From: an uncultured Pseudomonadota bacterium
GTDB lineage: Bacteria; Pseudomonadota; Gammaproteobacteria; Burkholderiales; SCOH01
Length of the DNA stretch: 5,025 nt
Direction of reading: 5' to 3'
Assembly: GCA_937863215.1 (NCBI GenBank)
Contig: CALMFQ010000646.1
Span: 1 to 5,025, forward strand
Shown piece after piece: positions 1-5,025 of this stretch. The position numbers and the translations under genes are program-made. The number at the start of each line of letters is the position of its first letter. Position 1 is the first letter of the stretch. The notes beneath the pieces are model-generated. The model saw only the letters and a program-made list of their open reading frames with translations, ran no database searches and was not told the DNA's origin.

Positions 1-16
1 GCAGGGCAGGAGGGCA

Positions 17-922
17 TCAGCTGCGTCGTCCCCATAATTTCAGGCCGAGGAAGATCAGCGGCACCAGCAGCGCCGACCACGCATACATGTTTTCGAACCA
101 GGTGTTCTTGCCCAGGCCGGACCAGACTTCCACTGTCACGCCGGAAATCTGGATATTGCTGGCATCCATGAATTCCAGCACCGGCACGGTTGGCTGCAGT
201 GACTTGAAACTCACCGGCGGCGATACGCCTTCCAGCTTGACCGGATCGCCGGCCTTGGCGTCCTTCAGCGTCAGGCTGCCCATCAGCGCCCCGCGGTTGT
301 TCCACATCGGTTGCCAGCGCGTGCTCACTGTGCCGTTGGCCAGCGCCTTGCCATTGACCTTGATCACCATCCGGTACGGATTGCTGTCGGCAGCCGGGGT
401 GAATTCTTCGCCCTGCCAATCCTTGCTCAAGGCAAACAGCGAATCTTTGCCCGGCTGGCCGCGTTTTGCCAGCGCCTCGTTGTAGCCGGCGATCGCCTCG
501 TCGGGCAGCTTGTAGCTCTTGAGCAATGTCTTGCCGTATACCGAATCCTGCGTCTGCTGGCCCGATTGTGTCGCAGCGGAATCGTGGCGCGGCCTCAAGC
601 TCCAGCCGGCGCCGATGAGCAGTAGTGCCGCCAAGCCGATGGCAATCGGCTTGAGCGGCAGGGGGCGGTTGGCCGGCTGGCCGGCAACCGTTGCCACTGG
701 CTCCCGATCCGCCAGCGTGTTGTCGTAAATCCGCCGCCGCAGCGGGTTGGTGAGGCAGGCATGGGCTTCGGCGAGCAGCTGCAGCCGTGTCTGCAATTCC
801 TTGCCATCGCTCAGCCGGGAGTATTCCTGCTGCAGATGGCGGTAGGCTTGATCGATGGTTTCGGTATCGGCATCGTTGCCGACCCCCAGCAGCGCGTAAT
901 GGGTTTTGTTGCTCAGCGACAT
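17..922 (-). CDS. J-like domain membrane protein without HPD motif, function unknown
   Basis: This 301-residue protein has a J-like domain at about residues 7-70. It starts with a THYALLGV segment typical of J domain helix I and ends with the helix III/IV pattern LTNPLRRRIYD. The HPD tripeptide needed to stimulate DnaK ATPase is absent: Ser35-Arg36-Leu37 follow Tyr34 where HPD is expected. Residues 91-109 form a hydrophobic membrane segment and residues 282-297 a second one near the C-terminus, which ends in GRRS. The positive-inside rule suggests cytoplasmic ends and a loop of about 170 residues in the periplasm, although an RPRH after the first segment weakens this. The frame stays open 65 codons further upstream into pilZ, but that stretch has shadow-like Arg/Ser/Thr composition and the J domain begins right after Met at 922, so I chose that start. 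No clear Shine-Dalgarno precedes it. It is unlikely to be an active DnaK co-chaperone; a scaffold or membrane adaptor role is only a guess. Confidence 0.8.
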   Translation of the reverse strand: MSLSNKTHYALLGVGNDADTETIDQAYRHLQQEYSRLSDGKELQTRLQLLAEAHACLTNPLRRRIYDNTLADREPVATVAGQPANRPLPLKPIAIGLAALLLIGAGWSLRPRHDSAATQSGQQTQDSVYGKTLLKSYKLPDEAIAGYNEALAKRGQPGKDSLFALSKDWQGEEFTPAADSNPYRMVIKVNGKALANGTVSTRWQPMWNNRGALMGSLTLKDAKAGDPVKLEGVSPPVSFKSLQPTVPVLEFMDASNIQISGVTVEVWSGLGKNTWFENMYAWSALLVPLIFLGLKLWGRRS

Positions 923-955
923 GGAATCGACGGGGAATTCGGAAGATTGAAGACA

Positions 956-974
956 GGCTGGCTCGCGGCCAGCC
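956..974 (-). terminator. Possible intrinsic terminator after pilZ
   Basis: A perfect 7-bp inverted repeat (GGCTGGC, 5-base loop, GCCAGCC) lies 9 bases downstream of the pilZ stop codon. Read on the minus strand, the stem is followed by TGTCTTCAATCTTCC, which is pyrimidine-rich but not a continuous U tract. It may end or attenuate the mltG-pilZ operon before the J-like gene, or simply be a stable mRNA 3' hairpin. The rest of the 61-base gap (923-983) shows no convincing promoter; only an AT-rich TAAATATTT at the pilZ stop could serve as a weak -10. Confidence 0.45.
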
Positions 975-983
975 GGCAAATAT

Positions 984-1361
984 TTACATCGTATGCGTCG
1001 GCCGGTTCGAGCCCAGCGCGCTGCCGAGCAGCGCTTCGATCTTGTTGCGCGCGGCAATGCCGTTGTCGTTCTGGGTGAACTGCACGCCGATGCCCTGGGT
1101 GCGGTTGTTCTGTGCACCGGCGGGGGTGATCCACACGACCTTGCCGGCTACCGCCAGCTTGGCCGGGTCGTCCATCAGTGTCAGCAGCATGAAGACTTCG
1201 TCGCCGAGCTTGTACGGGCGCGAGGTGGGGATGAACAGGCCGCCGCCGTTGACGAAGCTCATGTAGGCGGCGTGCAGCGCCGGTTTTTCCTTGATCGACA
1301 AGGACATCACGCCGGCTTTGGCGCTGGTCGGGGCTGCGGTGGATGCGGGTTCCTGTGCCAT
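984..1361 (-). CDS. pilZ: Type IV pilus assembly PilZ domain protein
   Basis: This 125-residue PilZ-domain protein is close in length and character to Pseudomonas PilZ (about 118 residues), which is needed for type IV pilus biogenesis and twitching and acts through the PilB ATPase and FimX-like partners. Visible family features are YMSFVNGGGLFIPT (33-46), YKLGDEVFMLLTLMDDP (50-66), VAGKVVWITP (71-80), the GIGVQF strand (90-95) and the C-terminal end SNRPTHTM. The c-di-GMP signature is missing: there is no arginine before residue 48, so no RxxxR, and the D/NxSxxG element is degenerate (N38 G G G L F). This matches the non-binding PilZ class. It lies 24 bases after holB, in the same order as in Pseudomonas, where it is co-transcribed. 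Met19 (MSLSIKEK) is an alternative start that would make the protein closer in length to relatives; a GGA about 14 bases upstream of Met1 is only a weak ribosome site. Confidence 0.93.
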   Translation of the reverse strand: MAQEPASTAAPTSAKAGVMSLSIKEKPALHAAYMSFVNGGGLFIPTSRPYKLGDEVFMLLTLMDDPAKLAVAGKVVWITPAGAQNNRTQGIGVQFTQNDNGIAARNKIEALLGSALGSNRPTHTM

Positions 1362-1385
1362 TGTGGTGGTCTGTTCCGGATGAAA

Positions 1386-2381
1386 TCAGAGCTGAGTATA
1401 GCCCAGCAGCAGCGCTTCGATGGCCAGACGCACGTTCAGCGGGTGATGTGCGCTGCGCTGCGCCGTCTGCAATTGTTTCTGGTAATCCAGCAGCCCCTGC
1501 AGCGGCAGGCGCGCGGCATGCTGACGCAGCGCGTCGAGCAGGTCGGGGTGGTAGCGTACCTGGCCGCTGAGCTTGCAGCTGAGCAGATCGTAGACCCATT
1601 TCTGCAGCCAGCCGATGACTTGCGGCAATTCCAGCTTTTGCAGGCTTTCCGCGGTTTTCAGCGGATCGAAGCCGCGCGCTGCCGCCAGTGTTTCCAGCAG
1701 GCTTTGCCATGCCGGCAGGTTGTCGCTATCGGCGAGTGCTTTGGCGGCCAGCGGCAGCTGGCCGGCGCGCGCCAGCAACTTGCCGGCATCGGCGACTGCC
1801 TGCTGTGCCAGCCATGCCTGCGATTGTCCGGCGTTGGGCGTGGGCAGCGGGTACAGCCGGCAGCGCGAGCGTATCGTCGGCAGCACGCGTGACAGCCGGT
1901 GCGAGATGACGATGAATACCGCGCCCGGCGCCGGTTCTTCCAGGGTTTTCAGCAGGGCGTTGGCGGCAGCGTGATTCAGCGCTTCGGCCGGGTGCAGCAG
2001 GGTGACGCGATAGCCCTGGCGGTGCGAGCTGAGGTTGACGAAGTCGTTCAGCTCGCGCACCTGCTTGATGTTGATCTGCTGCACCGCGCGCTTCTTCTTG
2101 CCGGCATCGCCGTCCTTGTCGTCATCCTCATCGGCGCTGGCCGGTGCCAGCTCGCGGAAATCCGGATGGCTGCCGGCGCCGAACCAGTTGCAGGCGGGGC
2201 ACTGGCCGCAGGGCTGATGATCGGCTTGCGGCGCTTCGCATAGCAGCGACTGCGCCAGCAGCCGGGCAAAATCGAGCTTGCCGATGCCTTGCGGGCCGGA
2301 TAGCAGCAGCGCATGCGGCCATTGCCGGCGCTGCTGGTTCAGCTGCTGCCAGGCTTGCTGTTGCCACGGGTACAGCGCCAT
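1386..2381 (-). CDS. holB: DNA polymerase III subunit delta'
   Basis: This 331-residue protein is the delta' subunit of the clamp loader, which with delta and the DnaX subunits opens and loads the beta clamp onto primed DNA at the replication fork. An AAA+ fold is visible. It has a P-loop GPQGIGK at 29-35, a zinc module with Cys48, Cys58, Cys61 and Cys64, and the conserved ANALLKTLEEP stretch (140-150) followed by FIVISH. The SRC motif sits in TIRSRC (169-174), where the arginine supplies the trans-acting finger to a neighbouring subunit. The Walker B position reads HPAEALN rather than DEA, so ATP hydrolysis by this subunit is unlikely, as is usual for delta'. A charged low-complexity insert lies at about 81-99 (DEDDDKDGDAGKKK), between the zinc module and the conserved QINIKQVREL. 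The length is normal for the family. Its ATG overlaps the tmk stop codon (TGATG), with a good GGAGGA ribosome site 9 bases upstream inside tmk. Confidence 0.96.
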   Translation of the reverse strand: MALYPWQQQAWQQLNQQRRQWPHALLLSGPQGIGKLDFARLLAQSLLCEAPQADHQPCGQCPACNWFGAGSHPDFRELAPASADEDDDKDGDAGKKKRAVQQINIKQVRELNDFVNLSSHRQGYRVTLLHPAEALNHAAANALLKTLEEPAPGAVFIVISHRLSRVLPTIRSRCRLYPLPTPNAGQSQAWLAQQAVADAGKLLARAGQLPLAAKALADSDNLPAWQSLLETLAAARGFDPLKTAESLQKLELPQVIGWLQKWVYDLLSCKLSGQVRYHPDLLDALRQHAARLPLQGLLDYQKQLQTAQRSAHHPLNVRLAIEALLLGYTQL

Positions 2382-2989
2382 CAGCGGAAATCCTCCAGCA
2401 CTTGCGCCAGATGCTGCTGAATCTGCCCGATCGAACGTGTGGCGTCGATTACCCTGATGCGCTCCGGATAGCGGCGCGCGCGTTCCAGATAGCAGTTGCG
2501 CACCCGCTGGTGGAAGTCCTGCTGTTCTTGTTCAAAACGGTCCAGCACGCGGCTTTGCGCCAGCCTGTCGCGGCTGACTTCCAGCGGCACGTCGAACAGC
2601 AGTGTCAGATCCGGCTGCAGGCCGCGCTGTACCCAGCTTTCCAGTTGCTCGATGCGCTCCACCGCCAGCCCGCGGCCGCCGCCCTGATAGGCAAAGGTCG
2701 CGTCGGTGAAGCGATCCGATACTACCCAGCGGCCGGCCTGCAACGCCGGCAGGATCACCGTGCCGAGGTGCTCGCGGCGGCTGGCGAACATCAGCAGCGC
2801 TTCGGTTTCCAGGTGCATCGGCTCGTGCAGCAGCAGCTCGCGCAGTTTTTCACCCAGCGGCGTGCCGCCCGGTTCGCGGGTAACGACATGCTCGATGCCG
2901 CGCTCGCACAGCCAATCCTGCAGCCAGCCCAGATGGGTGCTTTTGCCGGCACCGTCGATGCCTTCGAGTGTGATGAATTTGCCCAGCAT
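2381..2989 (-). CDS. tmk: Thymidylate kinase (dTMP kinase)
   Basis: This cytoplasmic enzyme phosphorylates dTMP to dTDP with ATP, the step toward dTTP shared by de novo and salvage routes. At 202 residues it has the usual length. The P-loop EGIDGAGKST spans 9-18, TREPGG (37-42) is the dTMP-binding element, and SDRF (91-94) is the conserved Asp-Arg motif. YQGGGRG (101-107) follows, then the LID region at about 139-151 (SRDRLAQSRVLDR), which carries several arginines. Basic residues in the LID point to the E. coli-like class. The region after it, ending in a YLERA motif, matches the family C-terminus. It is the second gene of the operon, its ATG sharing one base with the mltG stop (TGATG). A G-run (GGGGG) 5 bases upstream is the only ribosome-site-like element, so translational coupling to mltG is likely. 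Confidence 0.97.
   Translation of the reverse strand: MLGKFITLEGIDGAGKSTHLGWLQDWLCERGIEHVVTREPGGTPLGEKLRELLLHEPMHLETEALLMFASRREHLGTVILPALQAGRWVVSDRFTDATFAYQGGGRGLAVERIEQLESWVQRGLQPDLTLLFDVPLEVSRDRLAQSRVLDRFEQEQQDFHQRVRNCYLERARRYPERIRVIDATRSIGQIQQHLAQVLEDFR
2391..2396 (-). promoter_or_regulatory. Ribosome binding site of holB inside tmk
   Basis: GGAGGA on the minus strand lies 9 bases before the holB ATG, within the last codons of tmk. It supports the start at 2381 and independent initiation or re-initiation at the TGATG overlap. Confidence 0.75.
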
Positions 2990-4062
2990 CAGCGCCCCCG
3001 GATGTATTGGTTGACGGCGCGGTTGTGCTCCGTCAGCGTGGTGGAAAAATGTGAGCTGCCATCGCCGCGGGCGACGAAATACAGTGCATTGCTGTTGGCC
3101 GGATTGAGCGCCGCATGCAGCGATTTCAGCCCCGGCAGCGCAATCGGCGTTGGCGGCAGCCCGCCGCGGGTGTAGGTGTTGTAGGGCGTGTCGGTCTGCA
3201 GGTCAACCTTGTGCAGATTACCGTCGAACCTGTCACCCAGGCCGTAGATTACGCTCGGGTCGGTCTGCAGCCGCATGCCTTGTTTCAGCCGGTTGACGAA
3301 CACCGCCGCCACCATATTGCGGTCGGCATCGCGCCCGGTTTCCTTTTCCACGATCGATGCCATGGTCAGCGCTTCGTATGGATTGCCGTACGGCAGATTC
3401 GGCGCACGCTCGTCCCAGGCGGCTTGCAGGTGCTTCTGCATGGTGTCGTGGGCGCGTTTGAGGATCAGCAGGTCGCTGCTGCCGAGCGCGGCGAAATAAG
3501 TGTCGGGAAAAAACAGCCCTTCGGCGCGTTCGTGTTTGATGCCGAGCTTGTGCAGCAGTTGCGCGTCGCTCAGCCCCTGGCTGTCGTGCTGCAGATTCTG
3601 GTTCTGATCCAGCGCAGCGCGCATCTGCTTGAAGCTCCAGCCCTCGATTACGGTGACTACCGACAGATGGAAGTCGCCGGTTACCAGTTTTTCCAGCAGC
3701 TGCGGCGGAGTCACGCGCTCGCTCAGCTGGTAGCTGCCGGCCTTGATCTCGCGCCCCATGCCCATCACCCGTGCGTAAATCCAGAAACTCCACGGCTCGG
3801 GCAGTACGCCCTGATTGTAGAGCTGGCGACTGGCGGCCTTGAGCGTGCTGCCTTGACGCACAGTGAACACCTGCGGCAATTGTTTGAGCTTGAGCGGCGT
3901 ATTCAGGAACCAGGCAAACCAGCCGCCGAGTGCGATTGCCAGCGCGGCCAGCAGGAACAGCAGGGTCGAGATCAGGCTTGAGAACCAGCCACCGCCGGCA
4001 GGTGCGGGTTGCGGGGCGGAGCGTTGCGGTTTGGCGGCGGGCTTTTTCGGTTTGCTGCTCAT
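2989..4062 (-). CDS. mltG: Endolytic murein transglycosylase MltG (YceG family)
   Basis: This inner-membrane lytic transglycosylase cleaves nascent glycan strands in peptidoglycan and is thought to act as a terminator of strand elongation. The 357-residue protein begins with a Lys/Pro/Ala-rich cytoplasmic tail (1-25) and one transmembrane helix at about 27-53, followed by a LysM-like region (about 66-130: VRQGSTLKAASRQLYNQGVL and the following AGSYQLSE). The YceG catalytic domain follows from about 131. Conserved elements are VIEGWS (138-143), EGLFFPDTY (181-189) and ASIVEKET (235-242), in which Glu239 corresponds to the catalytic glutamate (Glu218 in E. coli). RLQTDPSVIYGLG (264-276) and YNTYTRGGLPPTPIALPG (294-311) are also family hallmarks. 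It is the first gene of the minus-strand operon. No good Shine-Dalgarno precedes the ATG; a small GC hairpin lies 9-23 bases upstream instead. pabC, which precedes mltG in E. coli, is not present here. Confidence 0.96.
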   Translation of the reverse strand: MSSKPKKPAAKPQRSAPQPAPAGGGWFSSLISTLLFLLAALAIALGGWFAWFLNTPLKLKQLPQVFTVRQGSTLKAASRQLYNQGVLPEPWSFWIYARVMGMGREIKAGSYQLSERVTPPQLLEKLVTGDFHLSVVTVIEGWSFKQMRAALDQNQNLQHDSQGLSDAQLLHKLGIKHERAEGLFFPDTYFAALGSSDLLILKRAHDTMQKHLQAAWDERAPNLPYGNPYEALTMASIVEKETGRDADRNMVAAVFVNRLKQGMRLQTDPSVIYGLGDRFDGNLHKVDLQTDTPYNTYTRGGLPPTPIALPGLKSLHAALNPANSNALYFVARGDGSSHFSTTLTEHNRAVNQYIRGR

Positions 4063-4070
4063 TTCGTCTG

Positions 4071-4085
4071 CGGCCGGAACGGCCG
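4071..4085. repeat. Perfect CGGCCG-GAA-CGGCCG palindrome before mltG
   Basis: Two identical self-complementary CGGCCG hexamers flank a 3-base spacer. On the minus strand this could form a 6-bp stem with a TTC loop, 9-23 bases before the mltG ATG, where a ribosome site would normally lie. It could be a translation-modulating hairpin, a site for a dimeric regulator or chance in GC-rich DNA. Confidence 0.4.
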
Positions 4086-4217
4086 GGCTCGGTGCGATTT
4101 TAACAAGCGCCGCATTTTACGCTAATCTTCTGGCAAATCATCCCTCATTCCAATTCCAGGCCAGCCGTGCCGGACCCCGCCGGCGAAGCGGCGCGGCCCT
4201 GAAGCCGGAATCACCGC

Positions 4218-4222
4218 AGGAG
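4218..4222 (+). promoter_or_regulatory. Ribosome binding site fixing the GTG start of nnr
   Basis: AGGAG lies 7 bases before the GTG at 4230, an ideal spacing. It decides the start, because no in-frame ATG occurs near the conserved beginning of the protein. Confidence 0.8.
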
Positions 4223-4229
4223 CCTGTCT

Positions 4230-5025
4230 GTGACTTATCTTTACCGCATCGAACAAATCCGCGCGCTGGAACAGCAGGCGCAAGCCGCCAGCAGCACGCC
4301 GTTGATGGAGCTGGCGGGCGCCGCTGCTGCCGACTGGGTGCGTACGCATTTTCCCGCCAGCGCGCCGGTACTGTGTCTGGCCGGGCAGGGCAACAATGGC
4401 GGCGATGCGCTGGTGCTGGCGCGGTTGTTGCGCGAATCGGGCTACCCGGTCAGCGTGGTGTTACTGGGCGATGCGGCCAGCCTGCCGCCGGATGCGGCGC
4501 GCGCGCACCGACAATGGATCGATGCCGGTGGCGAATGCCAGACGCAATTGCCGCCGGCGGGGCGCTGGCGCCTGATTGTCGATGGCCTGTTCGGCATTGG
4601 TCTGGCGCGGCCGCTGGCCGACCGGTGGCACAGTGCGGTCGAATGGATCAACGCGCAGCCGGCACCGGTGCTGGCGCTGGATATCCCCAGCGGACTGCAT
4701 GCCGAAACCGGCGAAGTGCTGGGTGCGGCGGTGGTAGCGAAATGGACCGTCAGCTTCATCGGCAACAAGCCTGGCCTGCTGACCAACCAAGGCCCGGACC
4801 ATGCCGGCGAAGTGATGGTCGCACCGTTGGTCAACATTGAGCCGCACGTGGTAGCGGCCGGGCGCAGCCTGTCCGGACAGGATGTGGCGCAGCTGCTGCC
4901 GGCACGGCGCAAGAACAGCCACAAGGGCACGTTTGGCAGTGTCGGCGTGATCGGCGGTGCCGCCGGCATGGTTGGCGCAGCCTTGCTGGCCGGCCGCGCC
5001 GCACTCAAGCTCGGCGCCGGCCGCG
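4230..5025 (+). CDS. nnr: Bifunctional NAD(P)HX epimerase/dehydratase, 3' end beyond window
   Basis: The enzyme repairs NAD(P)H damaged by hydration. The N-terminal epimerase domain interconverts the R and S forms of NAD(P)HX, and the C-terminal dehydratase restores NAD(P)H from the S form at the expense of ADP or ATP. The first 265 residues are visible, about half of the usual fused protein of roughly 500. The epimerase domain (1 to about 210) shows the LMELAG helix (25-30), the GQGNNGGDALVLAR loop (52-65), VDGLFGIGL with Asp118 (117-125), and LDIPSGLHAETG (150-161). FIGNKPGLLT follows (176-185). The dehydratase domain begins around 220, with KNSHKGTFGSVGVIGG (228-243) and AALLAGRAALKLGAG. 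The GTG start has a strong AGGAG site 7 bases upstream. It is divergent from mltG, so it probably has its own promoter. The E. coli counterpart is called nnr or yjeF. The reading frame is intact to the window edge. Confidence 0.95.
   Translation, partial: MTYLYRIEQIRALEQQAQAASSTPLMELAGAAAADWVRTHFPASAPVLCLAGQGNNGGDALVLARLLRESGYPVSVVLLGDAASLPPDAARAHRQWIDAGGECQTQLPPAGRWRLIVDGLFGIGLARPLADRWHSAVEWINAQPAPVLALDIPSGLHAETGEVLGAAVVAKWTVSFIGNKPGLLTNQGPDHAGEVMVAPLVNIEPHVVAAGRSLSGQDVAQLLPARRKNSHKGTFGSVGVIGGAAGMVGAALLAGRAALKLGAGR

Larger units (their letters stand above)
4063..4229. promoter_or_regulatory. Divergent intergenic region with likely back-to-back promoters
   Basis: This gene-free 167-base stretch separates the divergent mltG and nnr genes, so both promoters should lie in it. 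Its middle (about 4096-4145) is clearly AT-richer than the flanks. For the plus strand, TTAACA at 4100-4105 resembles a -35 and GCTAAT at 4121-4126 a weak -10, but the 15-base spacing is short. For the minus strand, two TAAAAT hexamers (at about 4115-4120 and 4097-4102) are good -10 candidates with no convincing -35 at the right spacing. No operator can be assigned. Confidence 0.4.

Noticed and set aside
923..1117. N-terminal extension of the J-like protein by 65 residues
   Set aside because: The extension overlaps the pilZ coding region and has shadow-type composition, while the J-like domain begins just after Met at 922.
1462..1475. GCCGTCTGCAA, similar to a Neisseria DNA uptake sequence
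   Set aside because: It is a single imperfect match inside holB coding sequence; real uptake sequences recur many times and none recurs here.
993..1892. Plus-strand open frame opposite pilZ and holB (299 codons)
   Set aside because: It is antisense to conserved coding sequence, has low-complexity composition and resembles no family I know.
2144..3175. Long plus-strand open frame (343 codons) opposite holB, tmk and mltG
   Set aside because: Its product is Ala/Arg/Gln-rich without recognisable motifs and it lies antisense to three clearly identified genes; high GC suppresses stop codons in such frames.
4178..4193. Inverted repeat CGCCG-GCGAAG-CGGCG upstream of nnr
   Set aside because: A 5-bp stem in very GC-rich sequence with no U tract or known leader pattern is expected by chance.
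3863..4840. Plus-strand open frame starting with ATG and crossing the mltG/nnr gap
   Set aside because: It starts inside antisense mltG and then runs in a different frame over nnr, whose own frame carries all the conserved epimerase motifs.

Overview
This is a GC-rich chromosomal window that looks like a betaproteobacterium. Neisseriales/Chromobacteriaceae-type is my best guess, from the family resemblance of the proteins and the gene order mltG-tmk-holB-pilZ; the genus cannot be fixed from the sequence alone. It is mostly a housekeeping region. I see no insertion sequence, phage gene, CRISPR array, tRNA or rRNA.

Layout: positions 4062 down to about 984 on the minus strand hold a compact operon. 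It encodes an endolytic murein transglycosylase (mltG), thymidylate kinase (tmk), the DNA polymerase III delta' subunit (holB) and a type IV pilus PilZ protein. The mltG/tmk and tmk/holB junctions are both TGATG stop-start overlaps, and holB and pilZ are 24 bases apart. After pilZ there is a perfect 7-bp inverted repeat that may be a terminator. It is followed by a minus-strand gene (922 to 17) for a two-membrane-segment protein with an N-terminal J-like domain that lacks the HPD motif. To the right, across a 167-base divergent intergenic region (4063-4229), a plus-strand gene starts with GTG at 4230 and runs off the window. It encodes the bifunctional NAD(P)HX epimerase/dehydratase (nnr, YjeF type).

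How the genes fit together: the operon joins cell-wall termination (MltG), dTTP supply (Tmk), clamp loading (HolB) and pilus assembly (PilZ). This association is also seen in Pseudomonas (mltG-tmk-holB-pilZ) and in part in E. coli (pabC-mltG-tmk-holB). Nnr repairs damaged nicotinamide cofactors and is divergently transcribed, so it is probably regulated separately. The least explained item is the J-like membrane protein after pilZ. I found no convincing new multi-gene system in this window.
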